From positions 62,001-126,000 of the forward strand of contig SFEV01000001.1 in NCBI GenBank assembly GCA_004557975.1: DNA of 64,000 bases, written 5' to 3'. The notes under the pieces were generated by a model. The model was not told the DNA's origin. It worked only from the letters and a program-made list of their open reading frames with translations, and made no database searches. The DNA is from Lachnospiraceae bacterium (GTDB lineage Bacteria; Bacillota; Clostridia; Lachnospirales; Lachnospiraceae). This document shows, piece by piece, positions 36,057 to 44,920 of this stretch. Numbering within the stretch: position 1 is the stretch's first letter; the number at the start of each line of letters is the position of its first letter. The translations under genes were made by a program, and so were the position numbers.

Positions 36057-37703
36057 TCAGCCTGGGAGCATTGCCTGGAGAAGCTTCGTCAGAATATCCA
36101 CATTGGCAAACCACGGGAACCGGATATCCGCCCAGGAAGAAAGACTCTCCACGAAGGTCGGAATATACAGAGAAACAAAGGCTCCGAGAAATACGTGCAG
36201 CACCGCATAAAACATCAGAAGCATCATGGGATATACAAACCACTTCCGGAAAAACAGAGTCATGAACCGCTCCATACCTGCTGCTGTAAAATACATCAGC
36301 GGAACAATCATCGGCATCACGTACCGTCCCTGAGGCTGAAAATCACTTACATAGGAATAATAAATGGACAGAATCACCGGAATCACCATACAGAATGCCA
36401 GAGAGACCTGAAGAATGCAGAAATTCACAGGGCAGATTCTGCAGTTTTCAAATGTCAGGCGCGGCTTTTCCAGCTTTCCTGTATCGCCCGGTCTGCTGTT
36501 TGTCCGGCTCCCGGCCCATGCCATCAGGTAATACCCCGCAGCCAGCAGAATATGCAGCAGAATCCCCACAAAGCCCACCAGAAACAGACTTTTGTGTATC
36601 TCATACAGGTCCAGTCCCATGATATACTTCGCATAGCCGAAAACGCCGATCACACTCCGATAGGTCAGGATAAACCAGTCCATCCCGCCTTCATCTCCGT
36701 TCTTCAGCATGGTAGAGAGCTCCACACCCTGCTCCTGCAGGGACTGACGCTCAGAAGGCCTGTATTCGTCCATCGCATACATTTCCCCGTATTTTGAGGA
36801 AGTTTTCATACCGAGAATATCACCGTCAAAGAGCACCGCCGCGCGGACAAACCACCAGCCGGCCAAAAGAAATACCACAACTGCAATAAACAGGCCCCTT
36901 TTTACGATCATGGCACCACATTCCTTTATTCCCTTTCTCCGGTAAAATACGACCATGGAACCGATAAACAGAAAAACGGAAAAAAGTGCATACCCGTATG
37001 CATTAAAATAGGAAAGTGCACACACAGCCACCGCTACTGCCAGTCCCGTACACGACTGTCTGTTCCATTTTTTCTCAAGTCCCTCCAGCCAGTAATAAAT
37101 AATCATTGCGGAGGAGAATACTGCCATTCCATCTGTATTTACATAAGTAAAAATATAGAGAAGCTGCGGAAGCATGGCCAGAAGAGCCACAAAAAATGTC
37201 CGGAACAGTCTGCTGGCAAACAGCTTTTTTCCAATCTGCAGCACATACCAGTAAAAGCCCATACCGATTACAATGTTGACAAATCTCGCCGTCATCAGAA
37301 GCGCATGCTCCGAATCCGTAAACAGCCCCACCAGCTTCATCAGATATCCGCCGATCATGTAAGGTATGTACGGCTGAAAGGCATAGGAAATCCCCCAGAG
37401 CTTATTGCGCACCTCTTCCTCCCAGCCCTTCGGGAGCGTACCGTGACGGTAAATATACTGTGGAATCAGATACCGCATCGCCTCGTCCGGTGCCTCATTA
37501 AAAGGCAGAATCCATGACAGGCCAAACAGCAGACAGCCCATCAGAAATACAAATGTCAGCTCCCATCTGTGTACTTTAATAAAGGATGATGCCCGCTCTC
37601 CGGCAGACCTTTTTTCCCGGAGGACCGTGCTGCCATCCGGATCCGCCCATATCTGACCGATTGTTTTATTCCACCTGCCGGCAGCTCCTGTGCATTTCTT
37701 CAT
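36057..37703 (-). CDS. Multi-spanning membrane glycosyltransferase-like protein (GT-C/DUF2142-like)
   Basis: About 548 residues with roughly ten membrane segments. The first outside loop has NEAPDEAMRY, an acidic pair that fits the catalytic motif of GT-C enzymes using polyprenyl-phosphate sugars. The family assignment (DUF2142 or GT39-like) is by pattern only. A possible start at 37790 would add 29 Lys/Arg-rich residues encoded by a 14-bp tandem repeat. The start at 37703, with AGAGGGTGAT upstream, is preferred. With YfhO next to it, it may add side sugars outside the membrane. Confidence 0.72.
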   Translation of the reverse strand: MKKCTGAAGRWNKTIGQIWADPDGSTVLREKRSAGERASSFIKVHRWELTFVFLMGCLLFGLSWILPFNEAPDEAMRYLIPQYIYRHGTLPKGWEEEVRNKLWGISYAFQPYIPYMIGGYLMKLVGLFTDSEHALLMTARFVNIVIGMGFYWYVLQIGKKLFASRLFRTFFVALLAMLPQLLYIFTYVNTDGMAVFSSAMIIYYWLEGLEKKWNRQSCTGLAVAVAVCALSYFNAYGYALFSVFLFIGSMVVFYRRKGIKECGAMIVKRGLFIAVVVFLLAGWWFVRAAVLFDGDILGMKTSSKYGEMYAMDEYRPSERQSLQEQGVELSTMLKNGDEGGMDWFILTYRSVIGVFGYAKYIMGLDLYEIHKSLFLVGFVGILLHILLAAGYYLMAWAGSRTNSRPGDTGKLEKPRLTFENCRICPVNFCILQVSLAFCMVIPVILSIYYSYVSDFQPQGRYVMPMIVPLMYFTAAGMERFMTLFFRKWFVYPMMLLMFYAVLHVFLGAFVSLYIPTFVESLSSWADIRFPWFANVDILTKLLQAMLPG

Positions 37704-37725
37704 ACGTATCACCCTCTGATCTTTC

Positions 37726-37793
37726 TGTTTTTTCTCTTCCTGTTTTTCTCTTCCTGTTTTTCTCTTCCTGTTTTTTCTTCCTGTTTTCATTCC
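37726..37793 (-). repeat. 14-bp purine-rich tandem repeat upstream of the GT-C-like gene
   Basis: About four to five copies of GGAAGAGAAAAACA (minus strand) lie between the YfhO stop and the GT-C-like start. Each unit holds a weak ribosome-binding-site-like GGAAG. The period is not a multiple of three. Confidence 0.85.
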
Positions 37794-37808
37794 TGCCGAA
37801 CGCTGCCA

Positions 37809-40262
37809 TCATTCATTCTTTTTCGCAGCTTTCCGCTCTCTTCTGACACGGTTCCTTCCTGTCATAGCCACCAGAAGCACCAGCAGAACACATCCTGCAG
37901 CACTCAACATACCGCCTGCCAGAATTCCCGGCTCCCGGTAGGAAAACACCACCGTGTGGTCCCCTGAAGTGACAGGAACCGCCATCAGCCCTCCGTCCAC
38001 TTTCAGAATCTCTGTCTCCTCTCCGTCCACAAAAGCCATATATCCGCTGCTGCAGGGAACTGAAAGAAACAGAAGCCCTCCTGCAGCTTCGGAAATTTCC
38101 AGCGTCATGGAGGTATCTGTACAGGAAAATGATTTCGCCGCTGTCTCATTCAGCGTCCTGCACCTGTCCTCCATCCCGTTCTCCGACAACTCCATCATGT
38201 CCAGGAGCTGTTCTGCGGTCAGCTCCTGCAGATTTCCATTCTCACTCTCCTGCACCTGCAGACCGTTTTCCGTCTCCTCCGGCTGCAGCGTCTCATCCTC
38301 CGTCACCAGCGCATACAGAAGCGCCTCATCCTTTTGGATATCATCCAGCTTCTCATATTCCGACCGCTTCATGTAATATTCAAAAACGGTTCCCATTTTC
38401 AGGCAGTTCCTGTTCTCATATACATCAAAAGAGTTTTCACTGCCGATGTATTCAAATTCCGGTATGGCATACTCGGCCTGGAAAAATGGATCAGTAGCAA
38501 AACACTGGTTCTGCATATAATACCGGATCGAGAGCAGACTGCGAAGTCCCGGCCTGTCATAAGGGATGATACTTGACACCTTTCTTTCCACTCCGGCAAA
38601 TTCATAAAAATCCTGAATGCTTCCCGATACTGTACTCAAAAAGCAGGAGGGCGTCGGGAGATCCCAGAACATCGGATAATTCTGGCTCTCATTGCTGACC
38701 TCTGTCCGGTAAAATCCCGCATCCACATCATCCAGGAGTGTAAAGGGTTCACACCAGGCCGTCTGCTGCCGGAAGATCTCCCGGGCCTCATCATACACCA
38801 CGCTTCTGCCGCAGGAAATGTGCAGGTACATCACAAGGACACACACCACAGCCGTGCCTGCACACATGCCGTTCAGGTACCGCTTCTTCCGGTCCTTTCT
38901 CCTGACCCATACGAAATATGTGAGGAACAGCAGGCCTGCAACGCTGCCAAGAAGCTCCTGTATGTACTGTCCTCTGTCCTCAATAAGCAGAGCTTCTCCC
39001 AGCTGCCCTGCTGCAAAATACGAGCATACGCCGATCACCAGAAATACGGCAAAGCCAGCCCAGCCAATCAGCGTTCCCACTGAAAATGCTTTCTGGTCAA
39101 AGGAATCCACGGCTCTGGCCGTCATCACCGCCATCAGAAACAGAATCATAAAATACCATCTGGCGTAGAAAACGGCATTTCCTCCGGAAAACAGCGCATT
39201 CAGACCGGGAATGAGAGCAAAAACAGCACAGACTGCTGCCATCCATTTCAGATAATCCCGTTTCTTTCTGTTCACCAGAATGTAAGCTGCCACGCCGCTG
39301 ACCGAAAACAGCGGCAGGTACAGGCTCAGTGAAGCGAGCTGCGTCTCACCGGTGGCAAAGAGCGTGCCTCCCTGAATGATATCCGGAGGCAGGAACATGC
39401 TTTTCAGTATGGCTGCGTACGTCTTCCAGTCCGTATACAGAAAAAGCCCCCTGTCAAAAATCGTATCCGACACACGGGAGTTGCCGCTGACAGCAATCAG
39501 AGACGGAAGCAGAACAACAGATGAAATCATCACACCGATCACGGCCTCCGCAAGGATCCGAAGCATACACGTGATTCGTTCCCGAACCGTCCGTTCTCCT
39601 GCACAGATCACATACCGCACAAGGGTGTACAGCGCCAGAAAAACTGCTTCACCGGTGAAAAAATAGTAATTCAGAACAGCCATAAATGCAGTAAAAACTG
39701 CAAACCGGCCGCGATGCTTTCCCTCTGCCAGATCCTCCAGCGCCATTATGTACAGCGGAAAAAAAGCGTACACCTCTGAGAAATGATTGAACACAAGGCT
39801 GACAATCTGCGTCCCGCCAAAGCCGTACAGCAGTCCGCCGATCCATGCACAGCGCACATCCTCTGTCTGCCTCCTGATATAGAGGAAAGCGGCGGTGACT
39901 GCCAGAGCAATCTTTGCAATCAACAGGTACGGCAGCAGATACGGAATCGCAGATTCCGGAAAGGGAACCGTCATCCAGAAAAACGGACTGCCGAGAAGAT
40001 AAAAGGAATAACTCGTGTAAATACTGCTGCCCAGATCCGTCTGCAGGCTCATAAACAGCGTTTTGTTCCTCACCGCCCTGTGTGCCTGAGTGTAAAAGGG
40101 AATCTGCTGGATATTGTAATCCCCGAAATACACCAGAAATCCTTTATCATGGATCAGAAAAGGCAGCATACACAGAAGTGCCAGCGCAAAGGATGCGGCA
40201 AATATCGTCCATCCGTTGATTTTTATACCAGTTTGCCTGTCAAGAGCATGTTCCTTCCTCAT
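37809..40262 (-). CDS. YfhO-family membrane protein
   Basis: A large membrane protein of 817 residues, YfhO type, thought to glycosylate surface polymers such as teichoic acids using a polyprenyl-phosphate sugar. It has about 12 membrane segments, an early outside loop with FGDYNIQQIPFYTQ, a long extracellular C-terminal region (about 490-780) and one last membrane segment near 785-805. The start at 40262 follows GGGAGG. It lies 20 bp after the upstream GT2 gene, inside the polysaccharide operon. The role in this polymer is inferred. Confidence 0.85.
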   Translation of the reverse strand: MRKEHALDRQTGIKINGWTIFAASFALALLCMLPFLIHDKGFLVYFGDYNIQQIPFYTQAHRAVRNKTLFMSLQTDLGSSIYTSYSFYLLGSPFFWMTVPFPESAIPYLLPYLLIAKIALAVTAAFLYIRRQTEDVRCAWIGGLLYGFGGTQIVSLVFNHFSEVYAFFPLYIMALEDLAEGKHRGRFAVFTAFMAVLNYYFFTGEAVFLALYTLVRYVICAGERTVRERITCMLRILAEAVIGVMISSVVLLPSLIAVSGNSRVSDTIFDRGLFLYTDWKTYAAILKSMFLPPDIIQGGTLFATGETQLASLSLYLPLFSVSGVAAYILVNRKKRDYLKWMAAVCAVFALIPGLNALFSGGNAVFYARWYFMILFLMAVMTARAVDSFDQKAFSVGTLIGWAGFAVFLVIGVCSYFAAGQLGEALLIEDRGQYIQELLGSVAGLLFLTYFVWVRRKDRKKRYLNGMCAGTAVVCVLVMYLHISCGRSVVYDEAREIFRQQTAWCEPFTLLDDVDAGFYRTEVSNESQNYPMFWDLPTPSCFLSTVSGSIQDFYEFAGVERKVSSIIPYDRPGLRSLLSIRYYMQNQCFATDPFFQAEYAIPEFEYIGSENSFDVYENRNCLKMGTVFEYYMKRSEYEKLDDIQKDEALLYALVTEDETLQPEETENGLQVQESENGNLQELTAEQLLDMMELSENGMEDRCRTLNETAAKSFSCTDTSMTLEISEAAGGLLFLSVPCSSGYMAFVDGEETEILKVDGGLMAVPVTSGDHTVVFSYREPGILAGGMLSAAGCVLLVLLVAMTGRNRVRRERKAAKKNE

Positions 40263-40282
40263 AATAACCTCCCGCACCTGCT

Positions 40283-42730
40283 TTACAATCTCAGTGAGAA
40301 ATCCGCCTTGTCAAGTGTAAGATTCGGGTTGTAGTACGGATCTCCCGCCTTCACCTGCTCTCCCCATTTACTCAGGAAGCAGGCCGTCTCCCGGTTGAAC
40401 CGTTCAATCTTCTCCTGTGTGTTTTCCAGTCCCCTGGACTTTGACTCATAATGGTAAAGCTCAGCCCTCGGATTGTATACGATCAGATACCCTGCACTGC
40501 GCACTTTCATGCAGAAATCAATATCATTGAAAGCAACCTTTAAATCCTCGGACATGCCGCCCACCTCGTGGAATACGGATGCTTTTACCATCATGCAGGC
40601 CGCCGTCACGGCACTGTAATTCTGTGCACAGATAATTCTGGAGAAATAACCATTGTCCCCACGTTTCTCACCGATAAACGTATGACCCGCAATTCCGCCA
40701 AATCCAAGAACAACGCCTGCATGCTGTATCGTGTCATCCTCGTAGTACAGCAGCGCACCGGTGATTCCCACATCAGGCCGCTGACAGTACCCCAGCATCT
40801 GGCGCAGGCAGTCGGGACGGAGGATTTCCGTATCATTGTTCAAAAGCAGGTAATAATCTCCGCGGGCATGAGATGCGCCGAAATTGTTGATCGCTGAGAA
40901 GTTAAACTCCCGCGCGCCATCGTAGTATACGATGTGCACTTTTTTATTTTCCTGCTCCAGCTTTTTGTACTCCTCGAAAGTTTCCGGCTCTGTGCTGTTG
41001 TTCTCAATCACAATAAACTCATAATTCTGGTAATCTGATTTTTCTTCAATGGAGCGGATGCACTTGCGCAGATCTGAAATATGGTCCTTGTTGGGGATCA
41101 GGATGGAGATCAGCGGGTTTCCCACAATCTGATAATCACTGTGGTAGATACCTGCATACTCTCCGTCGATGACTGCTGCCGGAATATGGCACCTGTCATA
41201 ATGCGCCTGAATCGCCCGCCGGCCCGCATCAAAGGCATACCGTTTGCTCTCCGGATTTTCCGCCGTGGATTCTCCGTGAGAACGCCAGTGATACAGAATC
41301 TTCGGTATGTGGACGATCTGCTCCGGCTCCGTCTGCTCCGTACAGCGCAGCACATAATCGTAATCCTGGGCACCGTCAAACAGCGGATCAAGAAAGCCCA
41401 CCCGCTCCCAAAGTGTACGCTTTACCAGGACGAGGTGACAGAAATAATTCATGCTGCAGAGCAGATCCGGGCTGTAATCCGGCTTGAAGTGCGGTTCAAA
41501 ATACCGTCTGGCCGAACTGTCGGTCTTATCCTCGTCAGAGTAAATCAGTTCTGTTTCCGGTTTTTCATTCAGCACGCGCACACACTCATACAGTGCATCC
41601 GGGGCAAACAGGTCGTCATGATCTCCAAAGACGAGATATTCCCCCGAGGCTTTTTTCATCGCTTCATTCGTGTTCTCCGCAATACGAAGCTGACGATTAT
41701 TCCGGACAGCGACAATCCGCTCATCCTTTTTTACGTATTCCCAGAGAAGATTCTCCAGCGGCGAACCTTCACCGCTTCCGTCAGAGAGCACCAGCTCCCA
41801 GTTCGGGTACGTCTGCTGCCGTACAGATGCGATCATCTCCCGCAGAAATTTTTCCGGTGTCCGGTACAGCGGCACCACGATGCTGATCTTCGGCTCATAC
41901 GCAAAATGCTGCTCCCGCTGCTGTTCCAGCTCTGCCTTTTTTACACCGTATTTTCTTCTCCAGCGCTCGTAACTGATGCTGTCAATGCCAAGCACCACAT
42001 CCGACACCCTTTTCGTAAACTGCTTAAATCCCTTGCGTTTCAGGTAACGGTAGCTTTTGCGGCACAGGTTCACAAGTCCTTCTCTGCCTGAGAGCATCTT
42101 GCTGCAATTGACCACATACAGCGCTTTTTTGCCGCCGCCCTTCAGGGCAAGGCGCAGAAAATTCTCCTGTGTTTTCGGGAACGTAAGCTCGAAGCCGCAC
42201 GTCTCTTCCAGAGAAGCTTCCGGAAATTCCCCAAGGATATCCAGTCGCCTTCCGATGGCGCATTCACTCTCAATCACATTTCCCCTGGCATCAAGCACCG
42301 CAATTTCAGCCTCAGGCACTCCCATATACCAGCCCCGGAGCTGATATCTGCCGTCCGGAAGCTCACGCAGCGTCTCCATCCATGATTCCAGGTGGAGTGC
42401 AATCGTATGAAGCGCACGGACAGATCCATGATAAATACATGTGCGCGATTCCCCGCTCACATGATACACGCGAAGACCGCCCGTCCACGGCTCCGGCAGA
42501 GCTGCCATCAGAAAATATTCTGTCATGACATTCGTCTTATAGCGCAGATATTTCTTTGTGACTTCCACGCCGCGCTGCACAAGGATCTCCAGCGGCAGCT
42601 TCTGGTCTCCCATCCACGCCTCAAACTGTTCTTTACCGTCTGCGTCATCTTCGAACCAGCCCTGTATCACCAGAGTATTCTTCTGCTTCGTATGGAAACG
42701 GATTCGCTCCCGGTTGAATTTTCCGTTCAT
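40283..42730 (-). CDS. Two-domain GT2 glycosyltransferase with N-terminal beta-rich region
   Basis: A protein of about 815 residues. Residues 1-215 look like two related beta-sandwich units (LVIQGWFEDDADG and QLRGWYMGVPEAEI mark their starts), possibly carbohydrate-binding. Two GT2 domains follow: the first from about 275 with VPLYRTPEKFLREMIASVRQ and FGDHDD, the second from about 540 with SILIPNKDHISDLRKCIRSI, LLLNNDTEIL and FNDIDFCMKVRSAGY. It is paralogous to the protein at 32873-34708. The start at 42730 (GGAGGAGACC upstream) is preferred over 42742, four codons earlier. The N-terminal part resembles the C-terminal region of the kinase-like neighbour only in general character. Confidence 0.88.
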   Translation of the reverse strand: MNGKFNRERIRFHTKQKNTLVIQGWFEDDADGKEQFEAWMGDQKLPLEILVQRGVEVTKKYLRYKTNVMTEYFLMAALPEPWTGGLRVYHVSGESRTCIYHGSVRALHTIALHLESWMETLRELPDGRYQLRGWYMGVPEAEIAVLDARGNVIESECAIGRRLDILGEFPEASLEETCGFELTFPKTQENFLRLALKGGGKKALYVVNCSKMLSGREGLVNLCRKSYRYLKRKGFKQFTKRVSDVVLGIDSISYERWRRKYGVKKAELEQQREQHFAYEPKISIVVPLYRTPEKFLREMIASVRQQTYPNWELVLSDGSGEGSPLENLLWEYVKKDERIVAVRNNRQLRIAENTNEAMKKASGEYLVFGDHDDLFAPDALYECVRVLNEKPETELIYSDEDKTDSSARRYFEPHFKPDYSPDLLCSMNYFCHLVLVKRTLWERVGFLDPLFDGAQDYDYVLRCTEQTEPEQIVHIPKILYHWRSHGESTAENPESKRYAFDAGRRAIQAHYDRCHIPAAVIDGEYAGIYHSDYQIVGNPLISILIPNKDHISDLRKCIRSIEEKSDYQNYEFIVIENNSTEPETFEEYKKLEQENKKVHIVYYDGAREFNFSAINNFGASHARGDYYLLLNNDTEILRPDCLRQMLGYCQRPDVGITGALLYYEDDTIQHAGVVLGFGGIAGHTFIGEKRGDNGYFSRIICAQNYSAVTAACMMVKASVFHEVGGMSEDLKVAFNDIDFCMKVRSAGYLIVYNPRAELYHYESKSRGLENTQEKIERFNRETACFLSKWGEQVKAGDPYYNPNLTLDKADFSLRL

Positions 42731-42754
42731 GGTCTCCTCCATCTTTATTTCCTC

Positions 42755-43963
42755 TTATCTGCGTATCAGTATTTTCTTCACCTTCTGCAGCATCACCTTC
42801 GGCTGCAGCCTGCGCAGCTTTCCGTACTGATTCAGTATCAGTTCGCGGGTAATCCCGTCCATGGATTCTACATAAAATACAGCTGTCACAGGACCGGAAT
42901 ACGGTGTATCAAAGATAATCTGCGGATCCTCCGTATCAAAAATCAGATCGCCGTTGCCTCCCGTATATCCGTTGGAGGTATACGGAAGCACTCTGCCTCC
43001 CTGACTCAGCTGCGCCACGCGAACAACGCACTTTTTTCCGCAGGGGTCGATGCGGACTGCTCTTGTTCCCTCCGGAAGCACAATTTCCATCTCCAGACGG
43101 CCATTTGGGGCACTGCTTCGTCTCTCGCAGCTCCAGGTTCCGAAGCTTCTCCCGTCATCAAAATATATTTCAACTGCATTCTTCCGCCTGTCAGCACTTT
43201 CTCTCTGAATCATCGCAGTCGTATCAATCACGCCGTCAGAAATCGCATCATACAGCTTCCAGTGAGGCGTGTAATTTCCCAGCATATACTGCTGAAAGTT
43301 CTTTTCCATCCGTTCAAACTGTTCCCGCTCCGCCCTGCTGATCCCGAAGCGGCTGTACAGATCAAGGTGTATCAGCTCATCCCGCACGGTATTTCCATAA
43401 ATATAATAATGCAGACAGCGGTACTGAATGTACTTCACAGGAATCGGGAAATCAAAGGTCCACTCATAGTCGATCAGCTCAAAGCCGTCCCCCTGCCCTA
43501 TGGCATTGGAAAATATCATGTCAATGTCCGATACCGGCCTGCAGACCTGCGGGGTCTCGAAAGATACACTGCCAAAAACACGTTCAAATTCCGGCGTCAC
43601 ATGGAACTCTGTGCCGGAGTCCGGCACAAACATCTCAAAATACCGCCCGATCTCCGCTTCCAGCTCTGTCAGCTTCTTTGCTGCAAGCAGGCCGTCAAGA
43701 CGCTCCTCCAGAGTATTCCCCTCAATATAAGGAAAGACTGCACTTCCGTTATCCGGCTCACACGGATTGACCGAAAGCCCGGTGCCTTCCAGATCCTTTT
43801 TAAGTGAAAGATAATGTGTGTAAATACTTCTGACATGCGCAGCTGCCTGCGGAAAAAACGGAGTCTTGCGGATTTTTCTCTGCCCGTTCTCTTCCTGAAA
43901 AATATCAGTTCGGATGGAAAATTCAGGACTGCGCTCATTTGAATATTTCGTATATATGATCAT
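42755..43963 (-). CDS. Kinase-like (phosphotransferase-fold) protein in polysaccharide cluster
   Basis: A protein of 402 residues without a clear name. Residues 1-230 resemble the protein-kinase/aminoglycoside-phosphotransferase fold: hinge-like VFPYIEGNTLEERL (77-90), a catalytic-loop-like segment with Asp146, Asp148 and Asn153 (VSDIDMIFSN), and LIDYEW with Asp165 as the metal-binding Asp. Residues 255-370 look like a beta-sandwich (LPEGTRAVRIDP). It follows the methyltransferase gene by 4 bp and precedes a GT2 gene. In WbdD of E. coli O9a a methyltransferase and a kinase domain are fused and cap the polymer; here they would be separate. That function is inference. Confidence 0.6.
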   Translation of the reverse strand: MIIYTKYSNERSPEFSIRTDIFQEENGQRKIRKTPFFPQAAAHVRSIYTHYLSLKKDLEGTGLSVNPCEPDNGSAVFPYIEGNTLEERLDGLLAAKKLTELEAEIGRYFEMFVPDSGTEFHVTPEFERVFGSVSFETPQVCRPVSDIDMIFSNAIGQGDGFELIDYEWTFDFPIPVKYIQYRCLHYYIYGNTVRDELIHLDLYSRFGISRAEREQFERMEKNFQQYMLGNYTPHWKLYDAISDGVIDTTAMIQRESADRRKNAVEIYFDDGRSFGTWSCERRSSAPNGRLEMEIVLPEGTRAVRIDPCGKKCVVRVAQLSQGGRVLPYTSNGYTGGNGDLIFDTEDPQIIFDTPYSGPVTAVFYVESMDGITRELILNQYGKLRRLQPKVMLQKVKKILIRR

Positions 43964-43967
43964 GCTT

Positions 43968-44888
43968 TTACCCCTGCACCACTACAAGAAACGAATTGGA
44001 ATACAGCGGAAACAGCCCGCTCTCTATCAGTGAATCGTACGCCAGCTCCTCACGGAATACCTGAATCCGCTCCCGGTCGAAATTCTGTCGGTTCCGGTTC
44101 AGCTCACCCTTTTTCGGCAGATACGCATCTGAATAAATCCTCTCCGGCAATTTGTAATCCGGATACGGATAATAGAAAGTATAATCCTCAAATCCCGCTT
44201 CTCCCATAATCCGTTCCAGCTCCGGCTTCGAGAAGGTACGCACGTAATCTGTCGTCGGATACCCTTCAATTCCTTCAAAATAGACACCGGTGTGATCTTC
44301 CGTAGCACCCGCCCAGTATTTCAGACCCAAACGGTTTTCAATGGCAAGCACAAGCCGTCCTCCCGGCTTTAAATGCTGCCTGATACACGTCAGGTAATCC
44401 ACAAAGGGATTCTCAGACTGAATGGAAAACTGCGCATATTCAAATACACCGATCAGCGTGATCAGGTCAAACTGTTCCTGAAGGTTCCGCTCAATATCCT
44501 GAAAATTGCCCACCAGCAGCTTCAGATTCCCGCAGTCCCTGTGACGGTACGCATTGATCATGCTCCGCCTGCGGGACAGATCGATACACGTCACCTGCGA
44601 CGCTTTTCTCGTAAGTACTCCGGTGATGGCCCCCAGCCCGGCTCCGATTTCAAGCACATGCTCCTTTCCGGTCATCGGAAGCCATTCAATGATATTTTCC
44701 CGCACATGTGAAAAATGGTACAGCACAGGCCAGCTCTTTTTGGAGGCAATCACGGATTCCCATTCCTCTTCCCTGTACCTTTTTGCAATCTCCAGCATCT
44801 CTTCCTCGACAGCGCCGTCGCTGTACTTATCCTCTCCCGGGTAGTACGTGTAATCCAGCACTACTTTTCCAATTTTTTCCTGCTCCAT
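43968..44888 (-). CDS. SAM-dependent methyltransferase, cluster-associated
   Basis: A class I methyltransferase of about 306 residues. It has motif I VLEIGAGLGAITGVL, an acidic end of strand 2 (CIDLSRRR), FDLITLIGVFEYAQF and LKPGGRLVLAIENRLG. The last motif and following GLKYWAG segment are common in methyltransferases of polysaccharide clusters. The start at 44888 (GGAG upstream) is preferred over 44918. It lies directly after wzt and directly before the kinase-like gene, as expected for a terminal modification step. The acceptor (sugar or phosphate group) is not known. Confidence 0.85.
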   Translation of the reverse strand: MEQEKIGKVVLDYTYYPGEDKYSDGAVEEEMLEIAKRYREEEWESVIASKKSWPVLYHFSHVRENIIEWLPMTGKEHVLEIGAGLGAITGVLTRKASQVTCIDLSRRRSMINAYRHRDCGNLKLLVGNFQDIERNLQEQFDLITLIGVFEYAQFSIQSENPFVDYLTCIRQHLKPGGRLVLAIENRLGLKYWAGATEDHTGVYFEGIEGYPTTDYVRTFSKPELERIMGEAGFEDYTFYYPYPDYKLPERIYSDAYLPKKGELNRNRQNFDRERIQVFREELAYDSLIESGLFPLYSNSFLVVVQG

Positions 44889-44920
44889 ATATGCTCCATT
44901 CTCCTGTGCCGTCAGCATCT

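Noticed and set aside
42392..43807. Plus-strand frame (471 codons) opposite the kinase-like and GT2 genes
   Set aside because: Crosses two convincing minus-strand genes that have good ribosome-binding sites.
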